From Thelephora terrestris (lineage: Eukaryota > Basidiomycota > Agaricomycetes > Thelephorales > Thelephoraceae), in the NCBI GenBank assembly GCA_015956445.1, contig WIUZ02000003.1:1798001-1862000 (forward strand): 64,000 bases of DNA, in the 5' to 3' direction. Numbering within the stretch: the first letter of the stretch is position 1; every line of letters begins with the position of its first letter. Shown one piece after another: positions 45,693 to 56,387 of this stretch. Both the position numbers and the translations under genes were made by a program. The notes under the pieces were generated by a model that saw only the letters and a list, made by a program, of their open reading frames with translations, had not been told where the DNA came from and ran no database searches.

Positions 45693-46056
45693 GACGTTGA
45701 GGGTTCGTGTTACCACCAGGTCGTAACGGACTGAGCGGTTGAAATAAGATTTGCGTACTTGGACTTGACGCCCATAAATCGAATGTCCGTTTACTTACCT
45801 CGCCTCTCACCAACCATTGGTGCCAAAGATCGGGAAGGAAGTAGTGAGGTTTCTTGACGGTAACCTTGCGTTCCTGCCGGTATCCAGTTGGATTTCAGAA
45901 GAGCGGGGTTACATAGCAGGATTTGCCTCGAGGGAGACATCGACGGCAAGAAGGCGGCCGGGTCGCGTGACGTGAGGGAACACCCGAATAGGCAGGGGTC
46001 ATCAACCACAGCGGGAATCACAGTGCAGCAAGTACAGGGTAAACTCTTATCGGCAT
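45693..46056 (-). CDS. Possible small spliced gene, unrecognised
   Basis: A minus-strand exon around 45870-45800 reads ERKVTVKKPHYFLPDLWHQWLVRGE after a CAG acceptor and ends at a strong GTAAGT donor. A possible start MPIRVYPVLAAL lies at 46056, and a possible last exon contains RKSYFNRSVRYDLVVTRTLNVKEMLP. The composition and splice sites look coding, but I could not join the last exon in a consistent phase and I know no matching family. The size would be about 60-70 residues. Its start would be only 35 bp from the divergent SAPS gene start. Confidence 0.3.
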
Positions 46057-46090
46057 CCTCGCTCGCCACCATTGGGATAGACCGGGTTTA

Positions 46091-49000
46091 ATGTTCTGGA
46101 GGTATTTCGCTCGACTTCTGCCCTTCACTAACGTTCGTCAACCGGTCGACGACTGCTAATCCGCTATCCTTCGTGACCAACACAGATTTCACCTTCCAAA
46201 TGGGTCTTCAATCGACAGCCTGCTGAACAAGGATAACGTGTCCCTCGAAGCGATACTCGACGAAGATGACCTGCTGCAAGAGTGCAAGGCCCAGAACACC
46301 AGGCTCATCGACTACTTCCAGCGCATAGATGTCCTTCACCGCTTGATGGGTTACGTGACTGGTCAAATAGACGGAGAGGAAAATGGTAGTTTCAAGTTGC
46401 GTTCCGTCTCGATGCCCCTCGCAGAGTCTGACGAATCAACTACAGGTATCCTTATGTCGCAACCGAAGTTTTATGCTGCGAGATCTGGTCAATTGTCGAG
46501 ACCTGCGTCAAACATTCTAACCAACTCCTCGTTCCGTTCTGGGAAACTGTCCTAGACCGCCCGGCCGAAGAGATGAAAACGCAGATGGTACTCGCTTCCC
46601 ACTTTACCAAGATAAACTCCGTATTCTTGGGGAAGAAGACGGCTGAGGTACGTTTCCAACCTCCTTCCCCACCCCTCTCCGTATTCCTTTTTCCGAAAGG
46701 GACCAAGTTTCATTTTATCAGATGTTAGCTTTCATCCAAGCACAGCCGTCAGTATTAGACAAGATTTTATATCACATCGAAACCCCCGCGTTTGCAGACC
46801 TATTGATGAGGATCGTGCAACTGGATGAACAACCTGTTGGCGTTGGCGTTCTCCAAGTGCGTTCCATTTACAGAACAACATCGGCTTCCGGTCTAACCCG
46901 CATATAGTGGCTTTCAGCGGAGGGTCTGATGTCCAAGTTAATTGAACGATTGTCACCAAAATATCCCAGTGATATGCATGCCGTGGTCTCGGAAGTCATC
47001 AAGGGCATCATTGCAATCGCGGCCCCTTCACCCGGTTCTGGCGTCTCGGAAGGTGACAGTCACGCTCCTCCGTCAAATCTCTTTGCCCGAGAATTGGCCC
47101 GGCGAGACAGTCTCTCGCAGCTTACCCAATACATCTTAACCCAATACGGTCCCGACCCTCCAACTCCAGGGGAGGCGGAAGGTTTCGAGTCTGAAAGTCT
47201 CCCGAACCACGAATCTTACGCTTCTGCTGTCATTCATTCAATCGGAATAATCGTCGAACTCATTCGGCAGAATAACTCGGACTATTTCGAACCCTACCTA
47301 TTCCATACTTTACGGAATCGACTCATTCAGTACCAGCAACAGATTCACACCTACTCCAACAAGGAGGGGCGGCAGTTATTGGAGAAGGCCATGCAGGAAA
47401 TGGTGGACCGCATGGGCGTCGTCCATCTTGGTCCATTGTTGGACCTGATGTCTGATCGCCTAGACGTCTTCCAAAGGTACCTGGTGCAGCCTCGGTCGCT
47501 TGTGAAGTAGTTTTATTCCTTACTCACCTACAGCTTCTGATCCGTGTTTATTCTAGACAGGAACAATATCAACAACAATTGGTGACATAATTCCCCTCAC
47601 CTTTGAACGGTACAGGATCTGCGAACTCTACGCTGAACTGTTGCACGCCTCCAATATGTCTATTTTGAACCGCTCGTCGGAGTTCGATCACTTGTACGAC
47701 GATATGGGACGACTGCAGGGTGGACTATCTTCACTGGAAGAGCTTGCGAAGGTCATTTCAACAGGGAACGACGCGGATAGGGATACAGACGCAATGGACG
47801 ACGACGACGATTCCATCGAACCTGCAAAAGAGCTACCGGTATCGACTGGACGCCCAACGTTATCGCTCGATTCTGACGAAGACATGATTGTCGAAGAACC
47901 TGGAAGCTCGGATGATGAAGAAATGGAGGAGATTTCGATGTCTCCTCCGCCTGTTAGCGCCCTCCTGCCCCCAGAACCGCCGTCTCCCGTCCAAGCCTCT
48001 CCTCAATCGGTTTCTCCCGTTTCAGGTAGCCCCACTTACACCACTGGTCAGAAGCGCAAGAGTACGGGATCCTGCGGGTCCGGTTCCATCAATCAGGCTA
48101 GTAGGAACTCGAGGCAAAGTTCGAAGAAATCTTTATCCTCAAGCGTGAGGACGAGTGTACCTGTGGGGGAGAGACTCAAGAAGAGATTTCTGGAGCTGAA
48201 CGTCTTGTCGACTTTGCTTGTGAGTTGCGTGCTCCGCTGCTAGACGCCAGAGGGCTCACCCATCCCTTTGGTAGGATTTATTCTTCGAGTTTCCATGGAA
48301 TAATTTCCTCCATAGCGTGGTTTACGACATAATCCACCAAATATTAACCGGACGAGACGAACGTGGGCATAACCGGGAGCTTATAGTTTCACTGTTCCGG
48401 GACGCCAAGATTACGCATCGAATACTAGAGGGTCAGAAGCAAAACGACATAGAAAGGTGATCCCAGATTTCGTCTTCTCAAGGTCAGGATCTGACGGGAA
48501 AATACATAGCGCAAAACCAAAAGGCCTGCGGTTAGGATACATGGGCCATCTAACACTCATCGCGGAAGACGTAATCAATACTATAGAACGCTCCTCACCT
48601 GACCTTGGTCCCATCATCTTAAAGTTCATACCTAAGCCCGAATGGGACGACTACGTCACCGGCCGTTTCCAAGAAACCAAAACCAAGGACACGAGCCTCC
48701 TCGGAGGAGGGAAACCTGCACTCTCCCTGACGAGATCCGGTAGTGCGGTTCCTTGGAAGGTCGATGAACAGGATATTGCCGCCACCTCCCCAAGCACCTC
48801 GTTCCCTGCAAGTGGAAGCGGGTTGAACGCCGTGGGAGCGGTCAAGGAGATCGCAAGTAAAGTCGCGGAGAGTCAAAAGGAGTTTAGAAAGAGCGTGGCG
48901 GAGAGGAGAGAGGTCAGCAGTGATTTCGAGCCCGGAGCTCTCGACGAGGGGAGCCTCGGGTCGAGTGACCAAGCTGGCCCTTCTCGGGTTGGGGTTGGTT

Positions 49001-49884
49001 TTTTCTTTACTTTTTGGAGCCGCTGGTGTTCACGCTTGTTTATGTTTTAGGCGTTCAAGTTCCCAGACGATTTCGGCTCCTCGGAGGATGAAGATTCCGA
49101 TGATGACGATGCAAGCGGTTGGTTGGCGTCATCGACGTTCAGGCCTTCAGCAGCCGCGCACGACCCAGAGGATATGACGTCACAAAGCACACTCCCCGTA
49201 CGTGATATTAGTAGTGACAGTGGTACGCCCCGATAACCCCTTCCTGTAGGATGCATTCTCTCCAAGGAGGCGAGGGATGGACCGCAGACCATTGTCGGAG
49301 GGGTTTGATGTGGGTGTCCCCTCGCTTGTTTCCTTCCAGCCGCGAATAACATGCTACAGGATGTCTTCGACCCCGCTCGACGTTATGGATCAGGCGAGGA
49401 CGACCATTTCGAAGCGGATGAGGTGAGTGCGAGCCGAATGGTCTCTTCATCATAGCTTTCATCTATCAACCTCACGCAGGACGATGGCTTTGGTCCGTTT
49501 TCAGACTCAGCAGCCACCAGTGACGCAGATCCTTTCACTTTTTCTACGTCATTCTCACGAGAGCTAGATGACTCTACGTTCGACACCTTTGGGGATTTTG
49601 GAGAGTTTCAAGCCGCCTCCGGTGGTGAAGGTGAACGAAGGCACGGGAGCCGAGGAGGAAGCGATTTGAGCGACTCAGGCGCTTTCGGAGATCTCGGGGA
49701 CTCGGCGGGGTCTAACGGATACGGTGAGATCGTGGGAACGGGAAGCGGAGAGATGGTGTCGAGTTGGGATAGCTGGACGATGGCGACGGCTAGTGGGTCG
49801 TTTGCGGAGGATGACGGGGAACTCTCGAATCGGGAACGTCAACGCCAACGGCGGGGAAGTGGGGGCGTCAGACCGTCAAAGTAA
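46091..49884 (+). CDS. SIT4-associated (SAPS) phosphatase regulatory subunit
   Basis: Homologue of yeast Sap155/185/190, S. pombe Ekc1 and animal PP6R, regulatory subunits of Sit4/PP6-type phosphatase. Exon 1 MFWR (46091-46101) splices to FHLPNGSSIDSLLNKDNVSLEAILDEDDLLQECKAQNTRLIDYFQRIDVLHRLMGYVTGQIDGE, the family's signature start. Then VPFWETVLDRPAEEMKTQMVLASHFTKINSVFLGKKTAEMLAFIQAQPSVLDKILYHIETPAFADLLMRI, LSPKYPSDMHAVVSEVIKGII, and SYASAVIHSIGIIVELIRQNNSDYFEPYLFHTLR. Next DIIPLTFERYRICELYAELLHASNMSILNRSSEFDHLYD, an acidic disordered stretch, VVYDIIHQILTGRDERGHNRELIVSLF, and LRLGYMGHLTLIAEDVINTIERS. The C-terminal third is acidic, Ser/Asp-rich and ends GSGGVRPSK (TAA 49882-49884). The last exons are duplicated at 59.7-60.4 kb. 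Confidence 0.92.
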
Positions 49885-50089
49885 CGAGGACTTGTTCTTG
49901 TTCTGCTTGTTGTGCCCGTCCGTTTTGGTTTTTATTTATCGATTTCTTCGTTTGCTTACATTCATTTGAGAGTCTGGAGACATCCGTTCTCCCTCTTTCT
50001 GTGGTCAACAACCCTTCATCTCCTCGTGTGAATCATTTCGATCGTTCTTGCTTGCCAGCATTGAAATACCTCGAAGACCGAAATATGTG

Positions 50090-50370
50090 GTCACTGAGCG
50101 GGGCAGAAAGTACTCTCACTCGCGTTCGCGGTTAAGAATGCAGACTCTGTGACACGTTGGAACTGACGCATGAGAACTCATGGAGGCCACGATACTAGCT
50201 TTTGGGCCGTTTTAGAGGCAAAAAAATCATGGCAGGTACCGAATGGTAACTGGGATTACGACATGCCAAATGGAGCACGAGAAAAAAAACAAGAATATAT
50301 TGTAGGAATGTACTAGGCAAAAAAAGGAGTTGAGAGGGCGATGGATTGAAAACGAAAACGGCGTGATTGA
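50090..50370. repeat. FunK1 downstream flank, repeated at 53.72-54.06 kb
   Basis: Aligns with about 53725-54060 through GTACTCTC, GCAGACTCTGTGACAC, GACGCATGAG, GGGATTACGACAT and AACAAGAATATATTGTA. With the coding similarity this shows that copies A and B of the kinase arose as one tandem unit including the 3' flank. Confidence 0.75.
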
Positions 50371-50382
50371 GCTACAAGCAAT

Positions 50383-52966
50383 TCAAGCGTGAATATTGAT
50401 CACGTTGGTCGGGGTCGGAATCGGAATCGCTTTGGGGTCGTAGCGGATGATGAGCCCTTCAAGTTCTCCGGATAGCCGACGGACCGGTTCGATGAATGAA
50501 GAGTAGTCGATGTTGTTCCCCAACGTTTCGTCGTCAAACGAATTATCGAAGTCACCCGCAGAAATCCAATGATACTGCCGTCTTACCTGGTTCCTCATAT
50601 AGAGGGACTTGCGCGCGAACCCGTCCATAAATTGCCACTGAAGCCCTTCTAACCACCAGCGGATGTCCTCGAAGCTTGGGGACAACTCGATGGGGTCTGA
50701 GCACAAAAAGAAGACAAACTTCTGGCTTCCAAGTATGTCGTAGTCCTGTTGCTTAAACCAGCCCTGATACGGACGGTAACCCCCTCGCATGACCATCTGC
50801 AATGGTCCCGTTGCGGACCCCACTTTCTCATTAGCCAACTCGTGGCGCCCGCACATCAGCAACATGACATAGAAGAGCGATTCCAGGTCGTGTCAATACA
50901 GGTGAGTGGCGCTCGTTCCCCTGAGCAACTCTTGCGCCATGTAGGGAGGCGTTCCGGTCCACTGCTGTGGTGTTTTGCCACAGTCGGTCTTAAGGTGCTC
51001 CGTCCACGACGAAAGGTCGTAGTCGGTAAGAACCCCATAGACTCTCCGACTTGGTTTCCCTTCCGCGTTTGGTTCCTCGCTAATACGACACATGATGTTA
51101 TTCGGGCTAGGGTCGCGATGAAGGATCCCAGGGTGATCGTGGAGCCAACGGTGAACTAGGAGGGTGTGAGGGGACGGTAGATGAGAAGCAAAGGGGGCAC
51201 GCACCACATGCAACGTCAACGAAAACCTGTCCAATTTCCTTCACATCCCCGAGTGACTTGAGAGGGTGCAGCTCTTCCTGAATGATGACTCGGAGGGCAC
51301 ATCGCTCATATACAAACTTTTCGCCCACAAACTCAGCGCCTTCGAACAGATTTGCGACTGACCCGAAAGTCGAGCCTGTGCCGAAATCGATGTTGCCTGC
51401 CCAAAACATATGAGGAAGGTGTTTTGTGGCCCATCTTCCTTCCGAATGTTCCGCTTCCTCCATAGCCTTCTTCAGGAAATCGCTCTCCGAAACCCGACCG
51501 GTGGTCGGCCAGCTGACCTTGACGACTAGCTTTTTCTTTGGCCACTGATCTGACATCGCTTTTAGCACCACTGTGGACCGCCCAATGGTCACTCGGTCAC
51601 GCGAGATAATATCGCCCAGGGTCACGGTGAACTCTTCCTGCGATCCATCTTTCATGACCTTCAGCTCGTTACCGTTCTGAACAACCTTGTTTTCCGGCGA
51701 GACCTGTGAGTTCCTCACCAGTTTGACGCTGCCCTCTACAAAGGTGTCCAGGATTCCGTTCTGCTTGAGTGATAGACAGTGGAAAGCGATGATGACGGCA
51801 ATGAATTGGTCCAATCCGTTGCCCTCGGAAAGGTTGATCGCCGAGGACACAAGGATGGCCAATCGGTTGGCGTGATACAGCTGGAGGCGATCACGGTCGA
51901 CAAGGCAGACGGTGGCGTGCGAGCGAAGCAGGGAGGTGGAGAACATCTCCAAAAGATAACTACAGACTTGTATGGCTGTATCGGATTTAGTTTTGGCTTC
52001 TGTTGTCGACGTGGAGGAACTTTTGTTTTCTTCATCCTCTCCACCAGCTTGGGGCAGGGTTTCATCCGTTTTGTCAACCCCAAAAGCGACGGGTCCCGTC
52101 CTAGGTCTCTTCGACGCCCGTTGGCTACCCGCAAGCGATCTCTCACGATGTCTCTTTTTGGATGAAGTAGATTCGAACCCGGTTGAGGACGTGGTAGGGG
52201 AGGCGGGTTCTCTTGGTTTGGATCGTAACGGGTCGCGGAGCGGCCCTGCGTGGCTCGAAATCGGATCGTTCCCTAATTCTCATGTCAGCCACAGTCTGCC
52301 AGGAAAAGAAGTTGTTACGGGCTTACCGTCGACAATCAACCTGGGCATGTGCTTTCCGTTGCATATTGTCCCTTCGAGTATTGGGGGATTGTTGGCCCAG
52401 TGGAGGGGCTGAGAATCCTCACGGAGAACGGCCATGTCGCTGGAGAAGCCAGCACCGTTGGTAACGCCAGTCCAAATCTCCCTCGGGTTGCCGGCGTGGG
52501 GGATCCCGGAGATACTGTCAAACTGACGAGCAGAAATGACGCCAATAATAGTGTTTGCAGTTTTCATCAACGGCTCGTAGAACGACCCTCCCGGTGAAGC
52601 ATAGTCCTCGCATCGCTGGCTATACTCTCTATGGTGCGTGCTGAACTTCTCGTCCGCTTTTACCGCTTCGATTGCAGGTCCCCATAGGGTCTTCCAGTCG
52701 GGAGGGACGTGTAGGGCAGACTTCAAGAAGGCCTCAAAATCGACAAAGACCCGGCTATCCAGACATTCATAGACGTCGTCGTAGTCCTCGCGCTTGTACC
52801 CCGAGTCGACGCTGCTCGTATCGCCATGGTCAGTGGATGACCGACAATCGCTTGGAGTGGATCCCAGCGAATCTAAAACGACACTGTGACCATCCTTCAG
52901 TGTCTCGAAGCGGCATTGATCAGGTTCTGCCTGCGGCAGGGATGGATGGGGTGGCGTGGCAGACAT
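50383..52966 (-). CDS. FunK1-type protein kinase, copy A (in-frame TGA in the C-lobe)
   Basis: Fungal-specific FunK1 kinase family. Start ATG 52964-52966, MSATPPHPSLPQAEPD. N-terminal module: RVFVDFEAFLKSALHVPPDWKTLWGPAIEAVKADEKF, FYEPLMKTANTIIGVI, and, across an intron near 52320-52270, a basic linker (KKRHRERSLAGSQRASKRPR). Then SYLLEMFSTSLLRSHATVCLVDRDRLQLYHANR (about 51970-51850), IIAFHCLSLKQNGILD, GRSTVVLKAMSDQWPKKKLVVKVSWP (VVKVSW holding the ATP-binding Lys), and VRIIQEELHPLKSL-type text. After an intron: VHRWLHDHPGILHRDPSPNNIMCRI (catalytic HRD...N), VYGVLTDYDLSSW (DYD for DFG), GTPPYMAQELL. The frame then meets TGA at 50893-50895, exactly before HDLESLFYVMLLM, and stays open to 50383. 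Either the C-lobe is lost or the TGA is tolerated. Confidence 0.8.
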
Positions 52967-54069
52967 TGGGAGAGGATGAGACGGGACAGGGGGAAGCATG
53001 CATCTGGGTGCGATGCAGCTTATATAGGTTTACCAATAGACAGAGCCATGTCTAGATCGTGTCTCTGGGCCTTCAAGATGGTGTGTCGCGACTGGGCGCC
53101 GCGGGAAACTGTGGGATGCCGCAGGACGCCGCTCGCTGTGACAGTGCTGAGTGAGGTGAGTCAAAATTGACGCATCACTGAATCCAGTCAACGTCGTCAA
53201 TTTTTTGCCGAACGTTCTTCGACGTCCCAAGGTGTAGAACAATGGGACGGACTCGCCAAACAGGACATGGCCTAAACAACGGCTGCGAAACGGTAAGGCG
53301 ATGGGATTTTCACTTCGATCGAGCATCATGCCATGTCCTCAATGTAGGCTGGAATCCAGCCTCGAATTCAGAGGCGAGGAGGACGCGATTCGGAAGGGGA
53401 TGATACCTACTACCTAGGGGGATGACGCCACCTCGATAGCTCTCAAGATCAATTATTGCCTCCCGCCTGGATTCCGTTCTTTCGTTATTCGTTCCCTGAG
53501 CTCCACACCCTGAGTAGCGGGACGTTCAACTTTGAATGCGTGCTGAGAGACCCCTCGCAAATCTTCGTAGTACACGCGATTTTAATGCGCAAATCTCTGT
53601 CTGGCATAGAATTTTGCACTTTCGGCGTTGTGTTGGGAGAATCATGGGCACCCAGTACATCCAACATGGGGACAGCAGGACGGGTTCAAACCCGACTTAA
53701 ATAACTCTGTCCCCGCGGTGCGGGAAGACCAAAATATAGTCACTGTGAGTGGGGCAGGAAGTACTCTCAGACCGTCTCGCTCGCGTTCATGGTCGGTGAT
53801 GCAGACTCTGTGACACTGTTGAAACCGACGCATGAGCAATTATGGAAGCCACGATACGAGCTTTTTGGCCGTTTGTAGGCAAAAAATCATAGCAGGTGCC
53901 GACATGGTAACCGGGATTACGACATAGCAAATGGAGCTCGAGAATTAGAAACAAGAATATATTGTATTTACTACCGGTATTAGCAGTTTATGGTTAAAGG
54001 AAGAGAATGTACTAGAAAAAAGGAGCTGGAAGAGGGAGGGGTTAGAATCGGGACAGTGTCGTTGAGCTG
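52967..54069. other. Region between FunK1 copies A and B
   Basis: Holds the upstream region of copy A, a second copy of the palindromic GGCTGGAATCCAGCC element (about 53345-53400, compare 36783), an 8-bp inverted pair GGGGACAG/CTGTCCCC (53668-53714), and from 53725 the duplicated 3' flank. No gene seen. Confidence 0.5.
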
Positions 54070-55357
54070 CGGCTCAATCATCAAGACAAATCGTGCTGGT
54101 CGGGGGTCTGAACCCTTTCGGGGTCGTAACGGATAACTAACCCTTCAAGTTTTTCCCCTAGCAGACGCCAGTTTGACGTTTCCCTCTACAACGTTGTCCA
54201 GATTTCCGTCCTGCTTGAATGAAAGAGAGTGGAAAGCGATGATGACGGCAATGAATTGGTCCAACCCGTTGCCCTCGGAAAGGTTGATCGCTGAGGACAC
54301 AAGGATGACCGATCGATTGGCGTGATAGAGCTGGAGACGACCGTGGTCGACAAGGCAGACGGTGGCGTGCAAGCGAAGCAGGGAGATGGAGAACATCTCC
54401 AAAAGATAACTACAGACTCGTATGGATGAATCGGATTGAGTTTTGGCTTCTGTCGTCGACGTGGAGGAACTTTTGTTTTCTTCACTCTTCGACGCCCGTT
54501 GGCTACCCGTGAGCGATCTCTCACGATGTTGTTTTGTGGACGAAATAGATTCGAAACCGGTGGTGGACGTGGTAGGGGAGGCGGGTTCTCTTGGTTTGGA
54601 CCGTAGCCCGGGGTCGTGGGGAGGCCCTGCGTGGTTCGAAATCAGATTGATCCCTATTCCTCATGTCAGCCACGGCCTGCCACGAAAAGAAGTTGTTACG
54701 GGCTTACCGTCGACAATCAACCTGGGCATGTGCTTTCCGTTGCATATGGCCCCTTCAAGTATGTGGAGATTGTTGGCCGAGTGGAGGGGCTGAGGATTCT
54801 TACGGGGATCCGCCGTGTCGCTGGAGAAGCCAGCGCCGTTGGTAACGCCAGTCCAAAGCTTCCTGGGATCGCCGGCATGGGGAGTTCCGGGAATACCGTC
54901 AAATTGACGAGCAGAGATGACACCAATAACAGTGTTTGCAGTTTTCATCAACGGCTCGTAGAATGACCCTCCCGGTGAAGCGAAATCCTCGCATCGCTGG
55001 CTATACTCTATGATGTGCGCTGAACTTCTCGTCCGCTTTTACCGCTTCGATTGCAGGTCCCCATAGGGTCTTCCAGTCGGGAGGGACGTGTAGGGCAGAC
55101 TTCAAGAAGGCCTCAAAATCGACAAAGACTCGGCTATCCAGACATTCGTAGACGTGTTCGTGGTCCTCATGCTTGTACCCCGAGTCGACGCTGCTTGTAT
55201 TGCTAAGTTCTTGGCCATGGTCAGTGGATGACCCACGAACGCTCGGAGTGGATCCCGGCGTATCGAAAACGACACTGTGACCATCCATAAGCGTCTCGGA
55301 GCGGCATTTATCAAGTTCTGCCTGTGGCAGGGATGGATGTGGTGGTGTGGCAGACAT
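54070..55357 (-). pseudogene. FunK1 kinase copy B, kinase domain deleted
   Basis: The start matches copy A (ATG 55355-55357, MSATPPHPSLPQAELDKCRSET) and the N-terminal module RVFVDFEAFLKSALHVPPDWKTLWGPAIEAVKADEKFSAHH is nearly identical. Just after it, two bases are missing relative to copy A (near 55010), shifting the frame. The rest remains alignable: MKTANTVIGVISARQFDGIPG, LIVDGK, and the EMFSISLLRLHATVCLVDHGRLQLYHANR segment (54400 on). At about 54165 the text jumps from the middle of copy A (equivalent of 51720) straight to its extreme C-terminus (equivalent of 50460), so the whole kinase core is deleted, about 1.26 kb. A non-functional remnant. Confidence 0.85.
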
Positions 55358-56387
55358 TGGGAGAGGATGGGACGGGAAGGGGGGAAGCATGCATCTGGGC
55401 GCGACGCAGCTTATATAGGTTTGCCAATCAACAGGGCCATGTCTGGATCGTGTCTCAGGGCCTCCCAGATGGTGTGTCGCCACGGGAAACCGTGAGATGT
55501 GACTGCCATGCCGCTCGCACAATGAGCTCATCAACGTCGTCAATGTTTTGCCGAACGTTCTTCGATGTCCCGAGGTGTAGAACAATGGGGATGGGACACC
55601 AAACAGGACACGGCCTAGACAACGGTTGCGAAACGGTAAGGCGATGGGATTTTGACCCCATCATTTTTTTGTCAGGGCCATCCTTCATACACACACGACG
55701 TTTATCCTAGTCATGGCACGGTCATGTTGCAGCTGAGCGCTTCGTCCAGAATCGTACACTTGGTGGATGGGGTATTTCCGACATACAGTTTCCAGAGAAG
55801 GCGCGCCGGGGTTGTTGATCCACGGTCAAATGATGCAGGCCGGGTTGTCTCCCTCGTGACCACGGCGCAGTCCGAGCCCACCTGGCGCCGCCGCGTCGGA
55901 GGTAGCTGTCCCGCTCAGGCTACCAGTTACACATTTCGTGGTCTCTACGATCGCCTTCCGTTTTGCATCCCCTGCGTGCAGGCTTTCATGCGGAAAACTG
56001 TCCTCCGTGTGCACGACCAATGGTATCTGGACCGGGAGATGATCAGATACCGAGACAGTTTCAAACGGGCCTCGCTGCAATAGCCCTCCTTGCCCGTTAC
56101 GGCTAGCGTGCTGCGAGATTCGAACTCACGTATCGCGGCGTCCACTGTCTTTGAGGATTGTGACTTTTGAGGCACAGGCCGGGAGAACCAGGGTTTCGGC
56201 GATGTATTGAACGGTGTGCCCGAAAACAATGACAGGATGGTATCAAATGCCTTACGGATCCGGACGTAGCATCGACAAATGGTTTTATGTAAGCAAATAT
56301 ACCAGAGAAATAAACAGATGGGCAATTGGGAAATGTGGAAATGTGGTGAATGGCATGGACGTTCGACGAGGCTACAAGTATAGAACT
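55358..56387. other. Region between FunK1 copies B and C
   Basis: Upstream part resembles the upstream region of copy A (GTCAATxTTTTGCCGAACGTTCTTC). Near 56113-56131 the minus strand reads like a tRNA T-arm, but no other tRNA part is present. The open frame at 55652-56083 has no recognisable features. Confidence 0.45.

Noticed and set aside
53668-53714. GGGGACAG...CTGTCCCC inverted pair with a GGGTTCAAACCC loop, tRNA-like
   Set aside because: Only 47 nt long, lacks D- and anticodon arms; probably chance or a small hairpin.
56090-56200. Minus-strand GTGAGTTCGAATCTCGC, possible tRNA or tRNA-derived SINE
   Set aside because: The T-arm pairs well but no 5' acceptor partner for AGCACGC nor a D-arm is present upstream; too little for a call.
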